A stretch of DNA of 64,000 bases from an uncultured Gemmiger sp. (GCA_944382835.1 CALWNP010000001.1:1-64000), one strand, 5' to 3'; shown: positions 53,513 to 61,859, counted from the first letter of the stretch. The notes: a model not told the origin generated them from the letters alone. Numbers and translations: made by a program.

Positions 53513-55468
53513 TTATTCGGCAGCCTCTGCGATGGACTTGGTCCGGGCCTCCTCCCACTCAGCGTAGGCGGTGTCAAACTCCTCCATGCTCATCGAGGTG
53601 TCGTAGAGCTTCTGGTACTTATAGCGCTGCAGCGCCACACCGTAGGGAGCGAACTCCCCTTCCATGGGGTTCAGGTCGGAGATCAGGTACCCGTCGCCGC
53701 TGGAGATGCTGAAGGGGATCACCACGGCGTGGTCGATCAGCAGGGCCTCGGCCTGGGCAAAGGCGTTGTAGCGGGCCTGGTCGTCGTCATAGATGGAAGC
53801 GGCCTGATCCACCATCGAGATGTACTGGTTGTACAGATCCTGGGTGGTGGGATCCTCGCTCAGATCCCAGAACATGTAGGTGCCGTCGGCCACAAAGGGC
53901 TCGGTCCAGGTCTGGGGATCGGCGTAGTCAGCGCCCCAGTTGCACTTCATCAGGGCGTAGTCGCCGCTGCTGCGGACCGCGGACAGGAAGCCGGTTTCGG
54001 GGCCTGCTTCCACAATGATGTCGATGAAGTCGCTGCCCAGCACCCCTTCAATCTGCTGTTCCACAACCTGGCACTCCTTGTCCCAGTTGGCGGTGGAGGG
54101 GTTGTAGGGCATCAGCACCTTGATGGGGAAGGTGGCGCCTTCGGCCTCCAGCTCGGCCCGGGCGGCGTCGCGGTACTCCACCGCCTTGGTGGCGTCAAAG
54201 CTGTCGCCGTCGGTGTAGCCTTTCAGCGGCTCGTACTGGGTGTAGTCCAGGCCGGCCGCAGTGGCAAAGTTGGCGGGGGTGATGGTGTTGTTCAGCAGGG
54301 ATTCGGGGTCATAGGGCTGCAGGACGGTCAGAGCCTTGACCCGGTCCAGCGAAGCCATGACAGCCTTGCGGAAGTTTTCGTTGTTGACGGCCAGCTTCCA
54401 GTTTTCCGGCTCGTAGGCCTCGTCGAAGTTGGGGTCAAAGTTGAAGCAGTAGAAGTAGCTGAAGGAGTTGTCGGGGCGGGAGCCATGGACCAGGTTCTTG
54501 GTGCTCTCGTCGGCCAGCATGGAATCCAGCAGATCGGCGCTGACCTGGGCATAATCCACCTCGCCGCTCTGGTACATCGAGACGCCCACGCTCAGGGCCT
54601 CGGCGTTGTAGATGGAGTCGATCTCATCGATGAAGACGTTGTCCTTGTCCCAGTAGCTCTGGTTCTTGGTCAGCACCCGCTCCTGCTGGGGCTCGTAGCT
54701 GGAGAGGATGTAGGCGCCGTTGTAGAGCAGGTTCTCGTTGTCCAGACCGAACTGGTCACCGCACTCCTCCAGGAAGGGGCCGTACACCGGCATGTAGGAG
54801 GTGTAGGACAGCACGCTGAGGAAGAAGGGGCAGGGCTGATCCAAGGTGTAGACCAGGGTGTAGTCATCCTTGGCGGTGACGCCGATGCTGCTGGCGTCCA
54901 CCGGATCCACCACCTCGATGGGCTCGCCGTCCTCGTCCACGGCATTCTCACCGGTGGAGATGCCCAGGGTTTCCAGGGTCAGCAGATAGGCGGTGTAGTC
55001 GTAATAGGCCTCGGCGTTGTGGACCACGGCGCCGGTGTTGTACATGTACTGGGTGGAGGAATCGTTGCGGGCGTCGTTGACGTATTGGGCAGTGGAGACC
55101 CAGTCATTGGCGGTGACATCGGCCACCTCCTTGCCGTCCTTGTCCACCCATTTGACCCCCTGGCGAATGTGGAAGGTCCACTCGGTCATATCCTCGTTGT
55201 GCTCCCAGCTCTCGGCCAGGGAGGGAATGATGTTGCCGTAGTTGTCGTACTCCACAAGGCAGTCCACCACGTTGGCGCCCACCTTGTATTCCACCTGCTT
55301 GGAGGTGATGAGGTAGTTCAGGGTGGTTACCTCACTGGAATACAGTTCCCGGTAGACGCTGGCGTTCTCGGCGGTGGCATCGTCGCTGCCGGCGCCGCCG
55401 CATCCTGCCAGCGAAAGCGCCATGGCGCCTGCCAGCCCCAGGGCGGTCAGTTTCCTACTTACATTCAT
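53513..55468 (-). CDS. oppA: Peptide-binding lipoprotein (SBP_bac_5 / OppA type)
   Basis: Extracellular substrate-binding lipoprotein, 651 residues. Signal peptide with lipobox LAGC (Cys23) is followed by an SBP_bac_5 fold: PSLAESWEHNEDMTEWTFHIRQGVKWVDKDG near residue 80 is the family signature. ATG 55468 has AAAGGAAG upstream. It is the first gene of the opp operon. The family takes up oligopeptides; the terminal NlpC/P60 peptidase suggests murein peptides as one ligand. Confidence 0.94.
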   Translation of the reverse strand: MNVSRKLTALGLAGAMALSLAGCGGAGSDDATAENASVYRELYSSEVTTLNYLITSKQVEYKVGANVVDCLVEYDNYGNIIPSLAESWEHNEDMTEWTFHIRQGVKWVDKDGKEVADVTANDWVSTAQYVNDARNDSSTQYMYNTGAVVHNAEAYYDYTAYLLTLETLGISTGENAVDEDGEPIEVVDPVDASSIGVTAKDDYTLVYTLDQPCPFFLSVLSYTSYMPVYGPFLEECGDQFGLDNENLLYNGAYILSSYEPQQERVLTKNQSYWDKDNVFIDEIDSIYNAEALSVGVSMYQSGEVDYAQVSADLLDSMLADESTKNLVHGSRPDNSFSYFYCFNFDPNFDEAYEPENWKLAVNNENFRKAVMASLDRVKALTVLQPYDPESLLNNTITPANFATAAGLDYTQYEPLKGYTDGDSFDATKAVEYRDAARAELEAEGATFPIKVLMPYNPSTANWDKECQVVEQQIEGVLGSDFIDIIVEAGPETGFLSAVRSSGDYALMKCNWGADYADPQTWTEPFVADGTYMFWDLSEDPTTQDLYNQYISMVDQAASIYDDDQARYNAFAQAEALLIDHAVVIPFSISSGDGYLISDLNPMEGEFAPYGVALQRYKYQKLYDTSMSMEEFDTAYAEWEEARTKSIAEAAE

Positions 55469-55568
55469 ACGCACGTCTTCCTTTCTGTGCCGGATTTCCC
55501 GGCGTAGTGAAGCAGCCCGGCGCCGCAGAACAACAGGGAGGCGGTCACCGGCGCCCCATACCTTTGCC

Positions 55569-55620
55569 CAAATAAAGCAAAAGGCAAACAAGCCACCGCA
55601 TTGTGGAGGTTTGTTTGCCT
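55569..55620 (-). terminator. Strong hairpin in the oppA leader (attenuator candidate)
   Basis: AGGCAAACAA (55582-55591) pairs perfectly with TTGTTTGCCT (55611-55620) and the stem continues inward past small mismatches. On the minus strand TTTTGCTTTATTT follows. It lies between the promoter and the oppA start, so it may end transcription early. Confidence 0.6.
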
Positions 55621-55677
55621 GGGGTGAGATACCCCGCAACGTGGGTTGTACTTCATTGTGCAAAAGTGAATATTGAC

Positions 55678-55706
55678 AGTATACCAAATCCCACCTGAAC
55701 TGTCAA
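55678..55706 (-). promoter_or_regulatory. Promoter of the opp operon
   Basis: Minus strand perfect -35 TTGACA (55706-55701), 17-base spacer, -10 TATACT (55683-55678). The leader to oppA is about 200 bases. Confidence 0.8.
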
Positions 55707-55708
55707 CG

Positions 55709-55753
55709 AAAAAGCGCCCCTCGGGCGGCGGGAAGCCGGACCCGAAGGGCGCT
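55709..55753 (-). terminator. Terminator of guaB
   Basis: AGCGCCC/GGGCGCT with inner TCGGG/CCCGA; on the minus strand TTTTT follows. It starts a few bases after the guaB stop. Confidence 0.8.
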
Positions 55754-55759
55754 GGAAGA

Positions 55760-57262
55760 TCAGTTGTTGGGGTTGTTTTTCAGGATGACATCGTGGCTGC
55801 CGCCCTCCACAATGGAGGTGGAGGAGACCACCGTCAGACGGGCCTTCTGCTGCAGCTCGGGGATGGACCGGGCACCGCAGTTGCACATGGTGGAGCGCAC
55901 CTTGTACAGGGTGGTCTGGACGCCGTCGGCCAGCGGACCGGCGTAGGGCACGTAGCTGTCCACGCCTTCCTCGAAGCTCAGCTTCTGGGCGCCGCCCAGG
56001 TCATAGCGCTGCCAGTTGCGGGCGCGGTTGGAACCTTCGCCCCAGTACTCCTTGACGTAGTTGCCGCCGATGCGCAGCTTGTTGGTGGGGCTTTCGTCAA
56101 AGCGGGCGAAGTAACGGCCCAGCATGACGAAGTCGGCGCCCATGGCCAGGGCCAGGGTGATGTGATAGTCGTGGACGATGCCGCCGTCGGAGCAGATGGG
56201 CACATAGATGCCGGTCTGGCGGTAGTACTCGTCCCGGGCCTGGGCCACCTCGATGACGGCAGTGGCCTGGCCGCGGCCAATGCCCTTGGTCTCGCGGGTG
56301 ATGCAGATGGAACCGCCGCCAATGCCGATCTTGACAAAGTCGGCGCCGGCCTTGGCCAGGAAGAGGAAGCCGTCGCGGTCCACCACGTTACCGGCGCCCA
56401 CCTTGACCTTGTCGCCGTAATGTTCCCGAATCCAGTCCAGGGTGCGGGACTGCCACTCGCTGAAGCCCTCGGAGGAGTCGATGCAGAGCACGTCCACACC
56501 GGCCTCCACCAGAGCAGGCACCCGCTCGGCATAGTCCCGGGTGTTGATGCCGGCGCCCACCACATAGCTCTTGTTGGCGTCCAGCAGCTCGTTGACGTTT
56601 TCCTTGTGGCTGTCGTAGTCCTTGCGGAAGACCATATACTGCAGGCGGCCTTCCTCGTCAACCAGGGGCAGGGAGTTGATCTTGTTGTCCCAGATGATGT
56701 CGTTGCAGTCATGCAGACTGGTGGTGGCCGGCGCGGTGATCAGCTTGTCCAGCGGAGTCATGAACTCGGTGACCTTGAGGTCGGTGGACATCCGGGAGAG
56801 GCGGTAATCACGGGAGGCCACAATGCCCAGCAGCTTGCCGTGGGCGGTGCCGTCGTCGGTGACGGCAACGGTGGAATGGCCGGTGCGGGCCTTCAGGTCC
56901 AGTACATCGGCCAGGGTTGCCTCGGGGGGCAGGTTGGAATCGCTGGTGACAAAGCCCTTCTTGTAGGCTTTGACACGGCGGACCATATCGGCCTCATCCT
57001 GGATGCTCTGGGAGCCGTAAATGAAAGACACGCCGCCCTGCTTGGCGAGGGCAATGGCCAGTTTTTCACCCGAAACAGACTGCATGATGGCACTGACCAT
57101 CGGGATGTTCATTTCGAGGGGGCACTCTTCCTCCCCTTTGCGGAACTTGACCAGCGGGGTCTTGAGGCTGACCGAGTTGGGCACGCATTCCGAAGAGGAA
57201 TAGCCCGGGACCAGCAGATACTCACCAAAGGTACGGGACGGTTCCGAAAAATAATACGCCAT
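55760..57262 (-). CDS. guaB: Inosine-5'-monophosphate dehydrogenase
   Basis: Oxidises IMP to XMP in GTP synthesis, 500 residues. The catalytic Cys is Cys320 in [21 protein letters not shown] (given as two parts: GGGSIC and ITRETKG). NAD/IMP-site landmarks are [20 protein letters not shown] and [11 protein letters not shown]. Two CBS domains occupy about 105-215. The flap and C-terminal segments differ from the common bacterial type, placing it in a less common branch. ATG 57262 has AAAGGAG at 8 bases. Confidence 0.94.
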   Translation of the reverse strand: MAYYFSEPSRTFGEYLLVPGYSSSECVPNSVSLKTPLVKFRKGEEECPLEMNIPMVSAIMQSVSGEKLAIALAKQGGVSFIYGSQSIQDEADMVRRVKAYKKGFVTSDSNLPPEATLADVLDLKARTGHSTVAVTDDGTAHGKLLGIVASRDYRLSRMSTDLKVTEFMTPLDKLITAPATTSLHDCNDIIWDNKINSLPLVDEEGRLQYMVFRKDYDSHKENVNELLDANKSYVVGAGINTRDYAERVPALVEAGVDVLCIDSSEGFSEWQSRTLDWIREHYGDKVKVGAGNVVDRDGFLFLAKAGADFVKIGIGGGSICITRETKGIGRGQATAVIEVAQARDEYYRQTGIYVPICSDGGIVHDYHITLALAMGADFVMLGRYFARFDESPTNKLRIGGNYVKEYWGEGSNRARNWQRYDLGGAQKLSFEEGVDSYVPYAGPLADGVQTTLYKVRSTMCNCGARSIPELQQKARLTVVSSTSIVEGGSHDVILKNNPNN

Positions 57263-57343
57263 ACGATATTCTCCTTTACCCATTTTGTGTTGCAGGATAC
57301 CCGCGCGGCGGCAAGACCTTGCTACACCTTACTCTTAGATTTT

Positions 57344-57372
57344 ATTGTATCATACCCGGTACAGAAATACAA
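57344..57372 (-). promoter_or_regulatory. Promoter of guaB
   Basis: Minus strand -35 TTGTAT (57372-57367), 17-base spacer, extended -10 TGA-TACAAT (core 57349-57344). The leader is about 75 bases, too short for a purine riboswitch. Confidence 0.7.
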
Positions 57373-57466
57373 AATTTTTCAGTATAGAATCTGCTGAACC
57401 ACCCGCCGAAAAAGTTGGGTATTTTGCATGATTTTTGACGAAAAAAGTCGTACTATCTCCTCTGTT

Positions 57467-58540
57467 TCAACTCTGGAAGGTGATTTCGCCCTTTCCGGTG
57501 CCGATCTCCACCTGGATTTTGCGGGGCTGGTCTCCATTCTTTTGGTAACTTCCGACCGGGACCGGCTGCCCGTCGATCTGCAGTGCCCCGGTATTGCAGG
57601 TCGAGTCCACCGCATACTGGCTGGCGCCCCCTTCCAGCTCTGCCTGCAAAGTTCCCACCTCACAGCTCAGCTCCACACCCTCGGCGCCGGCAATCCGGTC
57701 GATGTCCACCTGCCCCAGCAGATTGTCCACCGTCACTTCGCTGGCGGTGAGAACGCCGGCTTTCAGGGTGCCGGTCTGCACCTCCACCGAGATGTCCTCC
57801 GCCTGCAGGTCCCCCAGTGTCACCCTGCCCACAGCCATCTGGATGTCCAGTGTTTCCAGGCCGGCATCGGCGGGCAGGGTCACCTCGATGCGGGGATTCT
57901 TTCCCTCCTCATGGTTGCTCCCGGTATAGCGGATGGCATAGCCGTCGGTCTTCTGTTCCACCGTAAAACGCCCGGGCTGCAGGTCCTCGGTACGGACCTC
58001 CATCTGGGTCAGACTGGGGTCCTGTTCCACGATCAGAGTCCCCTCCTGGACCTCCATCGACAGGGTGTTTTTCTGCCCCTGCATGGGATACAGCCCGTTC
58101 CCTTCCTCCGACGCCGCAGGTTCTGACGACGCGGTGGGAAGCGGCCCCTCGGCGGTGCCCGAAGGCTCTGCAGGCAGGCTGCCGGCCGCCGGCGGGGTGA
58201 TGGATTTCCCGGAAGATTGTCCGGTGACCAGGCCGGCCCCCAGTGCCACCACAAGCAGCAGAAGGGCCAGCACCACCACCCCGAAAATCACCCCAAAAAA
58301 GAGGCGGCGGTCCGGGTTGCCAGCGGCGGGCAGGGCGACGGCGGCGTTGAGACCGGCCCCCTCCAGAATCTTCTGGGCCACCTGTTCGGGGCTTCCCAGC
58401 TCCTCCATCGTCTGTTGTTCCTTGTCCAGGCCGGCTGCGTCAAAATAATCTTCATAATAGTTCATCGCATCCTGGCGCTCCTGCTCCGGCAGTGCTGCCA
58501 GCAGCGCTTCCAGGCGATTCAGATACTCCCGTCTTCTCAT
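57467..58540 (-). CDS. DUF1700/DUF4097 membrane protein of a PadR module
   Basis: A 357-residue protein in three parts. The N-terminal helical HAAS/DUF1700-like domain (about 1-60, YLNRLEALLAALPEQERQDAMNYY) is followed by one membrane helix (about 81-106). A Ser/Pro-rich linker then leads to a C-terminal DUF4097-type beta-helix (about 135-357) with repeated strands. Such proteins are paired with PadR regulators. The start overlaps the padR stop (ATGA). Its role may be envelope-stress sensing, but that is inferred. Confidence 0.82.
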   Translation of the reverse strand: MRRREYLNRLEALLAALPEQERQDAMNYYEDYFDAAGLDKEQQTMEELGSPEQVAQKILEGAGLNAAVALPAAGNPDRRLFFGVIFGVVVLALLLLVVALGAGLVTGQSSGKSITPPAAGSLPAEPSGTAEGPLPTASSEPAASEEGNGLYPMQGQKNTLSMEVQEGTLIVEQDPSLTQMEVRTEDLQPGRFTVEQKTDGYAIRYTGSNHEEGKNPRIEVTLPADAGLETLDIQMAVGRVTLGDLQAEDISVEVQTGTLKAGVLTASEVTVDNLLGQVDIDRIAGAEGVELSCEVGTLQAELEGGASQYAVDSTCNTGALQIDGQPVPVGSYQKNGDQPRKIQVEIGTGKGEITFQS

Positions 58541-58857
58541 GGTTGTTCCCCTCCCAACAAACTGTTCACCGCCCGGGTGTAGGCCTGCCAGGTACGGCGG
58601 CATTCCTCCAACTGGGTTCTTCCTTTTTCGGTCACCTGATAGTAGCGGCGGTTGCGGCCGTTGCAGGGCTGGTCATACACCGACAGGCAACCGTCCTTCT
58701 GCAGCCGCCGCAGCACCGGATAGAGGGTGGATTCCGAGACATCCAGGACCTGCTTGATCTCCTGGGTGATCCGATACCCGTAGGTTCCCTGCGCCTCCCG
58801 GCTGACGACGGCCAGGACAATGCCGTCCAGCAGCGCCGCACTGGTTGTAAATCCCAT
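58537..58857 (-). CDS. PadR-family transcriptional regulator
   Basis: A 106-residue winged-helix repressor of the PadR-s1 type: LLDGIVLAVVSREAQGTYGYRITQEI, SESTLYPVLRRLQKDGCLS and GRNRRYYQVTEKGRTQLEE are the family signature. ATG 58857 has GGGAGG upstream. It is coupled to the DUF1700 gene and probably represses its own promoter at a palindrome over the -10 (58893-58913). Confidence 0.93.
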   Translation of the reverse strand: MGFTTSAALLDGIVLAVVSREAQGTYGYRITQEIKQVLDVSESTLYPVLRRLQKDGCLSVYDQPCNGRNRRYYQVTEKGRTQLEECRRTWQAYTRAVNSLLGGEQP

Positions 58858-58892
58858 AGGTCCTCCCTTCCGCATATGTTGTATGGTCTTAT

Positions 58893-58913
58893 ATATTATA
58901 TATCATATAATAT
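58893..58913. promoter_or_regulatory. AT-rich palindrome over the padR promoter (PadR operator candidate)
   Basis: ATATTATAT and ATATAATAT form a perfect 9-3-9 inverted repeat covering the padR -10. Confidence 0.6.
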
Positions 58914-58925
58914 TATTGATTGCAA
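58897..58925 (-). promoter_or_regulatory. Promoter of the padR operon
   Basis: Minus strand -35 TTGCAA (58925-58920), 17-base spacer, -10 TATATA (58902-58897); a TATAAT lies 2 bases further on. Confidence 0.6.
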
Positions 58926-58944
58926 TGGGTCATGGCAAAAATGC

Positions 58945-59067
58945 CCGGAAAAACAGCGAAAACCCCGCCTGAGGGAAAGGCGGGGTTTTCTGAAAGGAGG
59001 AGAAGAACACATGAAAAAGTGGGAAATGTTTTGTTTAAGGGTTTTACTTGGGGTTTGTTTAGCTTGC
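58945..59067 (-). ncRNA. Candidate small RNA (about 120 nt) antisense to a 20-residue ORF
   Basis: Driven by the promoter at 59074-59102. The transcript would start near 59067 and cross the plus-strand peptide ORF and its ribosome site, exposing a C/U-rich CTTCTCCTCCTTTC tract. It would end in a strong hairpin GAAAACCCCGCC/GGCGGGGTTTTC (58990-58958) with a further T run. No protein frame of note is on this strand. It may base-pair with the peptide mRNA or with other ribosome sites. Predicted only; no expression evidence. Confidence 0.5.
58958..58990. terminator. Perfect 12-bp hairpin at the end of the candidate small RNA
   Basis: GAAAACCCCGCC (58958-58969) pairs with GGCGGGGTTTTC (58979-58990) around a 9-base loop. 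On the minus strand GGGGTTTTC is followed by GCTGTTTTT. Confidence 0.75.
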
Positions 59068-59073
59068 AATTAA
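59011..59073 (+). CDS. Possible 20-residue hydrophobic peptide
   Basis: ATG at 59011 with AAAGGAGG 10 bases upstream, ending at TAA 59071-59073. The peptide starts MKKWEMF and continues with a hydrophobic, Cys-containing stretch (CLRVLLGVCLAC). It is far more AT-rich than its neighbours. A strong promoter on the other strand begins one base past its stop. No clear plus-strand promoter is seen; a TATAAT at 58906-58911 is the best guess. It could be a type I toxin-like peptide, a decayed lipoprotein start, or not translated at all. Confidence 0.35.
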   Translation: MKKWEMFCLRVLLGVCLACN

Positions 59074-59102
59074 ATTGTAACCATTTTGAAACCAATTGTC
59101 AA
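59074..59102 (-). promoter_or_regulatory. Strong promoter of the candidate small RNA
   Basis: Minus strand perfect -35 TTGACA (59102-59097), 17-base spacer, -10 TACAAT (59079-59074). There is no protein gene directly downstream on this strand before the hairpin at 58958-58990. Confidence 0.75.
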
Positions 59103-59145
59103 GGGTGATTTGTTAATAAGTTGTAACTTTTACAGGACAAATCTC

Positions 59146-59889
59146 TCATTGCCGGGGACAAAAGGTCAGACTGGTTTCAAAACAGATCTTCTCCTCCCGC
59201 ATCCCACAGAAATACCACTGGTTGGGGGCAGTCTGGACACGGTAGAGTGCAAAACTCTCCCCCCGCGGGACCTCCTTGTGATAATAGATCACCAGATCCT
59301 CCAGCCGCCATTGGTCCCACCAGTCCCAGGGCAGGGCATCGCAGACCACATCGATGTACCGGGTGTTGTTCATATGGCCGTTCATGTCGCACAGGCTGTA
59401 CACCGCGGTCCGGGTGCCCAAAGGCTCGCAGCTCTCAAACTTGGCCTTGGTCATCTTCATGGAAAGGGAGCGCTCCACGTCGTGGTCCCACAGGGCAATC
59501 TCGGGGGGATGCTTGCGCAGAATCATCCGCTTGTCCACGTCGATGAGGACCCAGCGGCTGTCCACCACCGCCTCCTCCTGGCCCTGGGCGTCACAGAGGG
59601 TGGTGATCCGCTTGTTCACCGCATGTTTCAGCCGTTCCGGCTCGGTGATCAGGGTCACCGTCTCGTCCACGTGGGGCATCCGGGTGATGTGCATGGCAAT
59701 CTTGGCCAGCACATAGGCGGTGTGGGTGCGGGCGTAGACCTCATCGGTGACCCCCATATGGTAGGCATGGGCGGTGGACACCTGCTGCACATACCGCAGG
59801 ATGGAGGCCGGCTTGATGTCGCCGTAAAAATCGCCGTCGTGGCGGTTGACCAGCCACTGTTCGGAATACTGGTTTGTTGTCAGTTCCAT
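59146..59889 (-). CDS. Acyl-ACP thioesterase
   Basis: Hot-dog fold thioesterase of the plant FatA/FatB-like bacterial family, 247 residues, which releases fatty acids from acyl-ACP. The N-terminal half has YGDIKPASILRYVQQVSTAHA, and the second half DMNGHMNNTRYIDVVCDALP carries the family Asn-His (NGHMNNTRY) motif. ATG 59889 lies after GAAGGGAA. No promoter of its own is evident, and a terminator (59939-59962) lies upstream, so it may depend on readthrough. Confidence 0.88.
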   Translation of the reverse strand: MELTTNQYSEQWLVNRHDGDFYGDIKPASILRYVQQVSTAHAYHMGVTDEVYARTHTAYVLAKIAMHITRMPHVDETVTLITEPERLKHAVNKRITTLCDAQGQEEAVVDSRWVLIDVDKRMILRKHPPEIALWDHDVERSLSMKMTKAKFESCEPLGTRTAVYSLCDMNGHMNNTRYIDVVCDALPWDWWDQWRLEDLVIYYHKEVPRGESFALYRVQTAPNQWYFCGMREEKICFETSLTFCPRQ

Positions 59890-59938
59890 GATGGTTCCCT
59901 TCTCTCTGATGATCCGCCCGCAGGCGGGGCAAAACAAC

Positions 59939-59962
59939 AAAGCCCGGCAGGTTCCGGGCTTT
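59939..59962 (-). terminator. Terminator after the exonuclease gene
   Basis: AAAGCCCGG and CCGGGCTTT form a 9-bp stem around a 6-base loop; on the minus strand GTTGTTTT follows. Confidence 0.75.
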
Positions 59963-59969
59963 GGATGGT

Positions 59970-60935
59970 TCAGGTGGTTTCGGCGGCCTTTTCGGCCCGT
60001 TTGCGGATGCGTTCCCGCTGGGCAGCTTCCTGGCGTTTCCACCGGGCCAGGGTTTCGGGGCGGACCGTCTCCAGGCAGCGGGCAAAGTTCCAGTGCAGCC
60101 CGTCCCGGCGGGAGAGCTTGAACCGCAGGAACCAGTCCCCATGGGCGGGGCAGTGGGCCAGGGTGTAATACCCGGTGTTGCCCCGCTTGAGCCAGATGTC
60201 CCCCACCGTCAGCGGCGCGCCGCAGACCGGGCAGTGCACCGTGAACAGGGTGGGGTCGGTTTTGTAATCGTCGTGCTCCATCCGGCCCAGGAAGGTCTGG
60301 ACATCATGGTATTCCGCCTCGGGGTCGGTGAGCAGCGCCTCGATGAGCTGGCTTTCCTCGTCGGGATAGGCGGCCAGCCCCTTGGCCAGGGGCAGCTCCC
60401 GGCAGATCTTGACGGTGTAGAGGGCATCGTCCAAGGCGTTGTGGAAGGGCTCCTCCTTGGGGATGCCCAGACGGTCCACCACGCTCTCCAGCGTCATGCC
60501 CTCCCCTTCCTTGCGGGGATAATACTGCAAAAAGATCCGCTGCAGGTCGTACCAGCGGTTGGGCCAGCTCTCGTCCAGGCCGTAGAGGAAGAGGTTCTGT
60601 TTCAGCACCGGCACATCGTCCAGTCCCCACTCGGCAAACTCGGCGTCGGGACCGGCCCACTCCACAAAGCGGGTCAGACCTTCCTTCATGGGCACCCCAG
60701 CCTCCAGGTCCCCCTGGGAAAGTCCGGTCACCTGGGCAATGCGGTGCTGCAGCTTGCGGAAGATACGGGGCCGGAGGTTGATTTCAAAGGTATCCAGCAC
60801 CTCGCCGCGGTCGTCAATCTTGACGGCGCCGATCTGGATGATCTCCCCCCGCAGGGTCAGCTCCACACCATGGTACTGAAAGGTCTTGGGCTGGTACCCG
60901 ATGTTCCACTCCAGGTCAAAAACGATCAAACTCAC
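59970..60935 (-). CDS. DEDDh 3'-5' exonuclease (RNase T/DnaQ-like) with zinc-ribbon-like tail
   Basis: A 321-residue protein. The exonuclease domain has the first acidic pair in VFDLEWN (Asp7, Glu9), a middle EFAEWGLDD region and HNALDDALYT with the catalytic His and Asp. After residue 230 comes CPVCGAPLTV ... HCPAHG, a possible zinc ribbon, then a basic C-terminus (RKRAEKAAETT). Substrate RNA or DNA is unknown; it is of the KapD-like type. It starts with GTG that overlaps the HAD stop (GTGA). Confidence 0.85.
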   Translation of the reverse strand: MSLIVFDLEWNIGYQPKTFQYHGVELTLRGEIIQIGAVKIDDRGEVLDTFEINLRPRIFRKLQHRIAQVTGLSQGDLEAGVPMKEGLTRFVEWAGPDAEFAEWGLDDVPVLKQNLFLYGLDESWPNRWYDLQRIFLQYYPRKEGEGMTLESVVDRLGIPKEEPFHNALDDALYTVKICRELPLAKGLAAYPDEESQLIEALLTDPEAEYHDVQTFLGRMEHDDYKTDPTLFTVHCPVCGAPLTVGDIWLKRGNTGYYTLAHCPAHGDWFLRFKLSRRDGLHWNFARCLETVRPETLARWKRQEAAQRERIRKRAEKAAETT

Positions 60936-61753
60936 CGTGCATCCTCCTGCAGAATAAACTTCTCCACCGCCAGACCCACGCCGTCGTGGTCATTGTCTGC
61001 GGTGACATAGTTGGCGGCCGCCTTCACCGGCGGAACCGCGTTGCCCATGGCCACCCCCATGCCGGCGAACTGGATCATGGGCAGATCGTTCCAGCCATCG
61101 CCGCAGGCCATCAGGTTCTGGGGGCCCAGCTGCATCTTCTTGAGCAGCAGATCCAGCGAGGCCGCCTTCTCCACCCCCAGGGGCATGGTCTCGATAAAGA
61201 AGGGCTGGGAGCGGTAGATGGAGAGCTTGCCGGCAAATTCCTGCTGCATCAGCTCCTCCACATGGGGCATGTCCACCGGGTCCCCCACCAGCAGCAGCTT
61301 GTTGATGGGATAGGTGACCTCGGCGGGCAGGTCGGGCACCTGGCGCACTGGGATGCCGTTGATCCGGGCTTCCTCCTGCACATAGGGATTGTCCGCCACC
61401 TCGGTGACGATGCCGTTGGCATCATAGGTCAGGGCTACCGCATTCCAGTAACGGGCAAAGGTACAGACTGGCCCGATCAGCTCAGGGGGAAAGGGGTGCT
61501 GTACCAAGGTCTCGCCACTGGCGCAGTCCAGGATCTTGCCCCCGTTGTAGCTCAGGATACAGCCGCCCCGGCGATCCAGTTCCAGCTGCTGAGCCAGCGG
61601 GCGGATGCCCACGGTGGGGCGGCCGCTGGCCAGCACAATCCGTACCCCCTGGTCGGCCGCCCGACACAGGGCTTCCCGGGTGCGCGGGGTGATGATCTTC
61701 TCGCTGTTGGTCAGAGTTCCGTCCAGATCCAACGCCAGGACCTTGTATTGCAT
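60932..61753 (-). CDS. Cof-type HAD-superfamily phosphatase
   Basis: A 273-residue phosphatase of HAD class IIB. Motif I is LALDLDGTLT (Asp9, Asp11), motif II lies at VLASGRP, and motif IV is MACGDGWNDLPM. The cap domain occupies about 85-190. It probably dephosphorylates sugar phosphates or a vitamin intermediate. First gene of an operon with the exonuclease. Confidence 0.93.
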   Translation of the reverse strand: MQYKVLALDLDGTLTNSEKIITPRTREALCRAADQGVRIVLASGRPTVGIRPLAQQLELDRRGGCILSYNGGKILDCASGETLVQHPFPPELIGPVCTFARYWNAVALTYDANGIVTEVADNPYVQEEARINGIPVRQVPDLPAEVTYPINKLLLVGDPVDMPHVEELMQQEFAGKLSIYRSQPFFIETMPLGVEKAASLDLLLKKMQLGPQNLMACGDGWNDLPMIQFAGMGVAMGNAVPPVKAAANYVTADNDHDGVGLAVEKFILQEDAR

Positions 61754-61784
61754 CGTTATCGTTCCTCTCCGAATATTTGCATCT

Positions 61785-61813
61785 ATTGTACCCCAAAGCG
61801 ACGTTTTGTGCAA
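61785..61813 (-). promoter_or_regulatory. Promoter of the HAD-exonuclease operon
   Basis: Minus strand -35 TTGCAC (61813-61808), 17-base spacer, -10 TACAAT (61790-61785). It is divergent from the manganese riboswitch promoter. Confidence 0.7.
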
Positions 61814-61825
61814 CGGTATTTCTGC

Positions 61826-61855
61826 TTGACATCCGCGCCGCGGCCATGGTATGAT
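61826..61855 (+). promoter_or_regulatory. Promoter of the mntP riboswitch transcript
   Basis: Perfect -35 TTGACA (61826-61831), 18-base spacer, -10 TATGAT (61850-61855). Confidence 0.75.
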
Positions 61856-61859
61856 AGGC

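Noticed and set aside
55465-55656. 63-codon upstream ORF that ends in ATGA overlap with oppA
   Set aside because: Not listed as a gene because no ribosome site precedes its ATG and the product has no recognisable feature; mentioned only with the leader hairpin.
57263-57343. Purine riboswitch ahead of guaB
   Set aside because: The leader is only about 75 bases, lacks the conserved loops and no terminator is formed.
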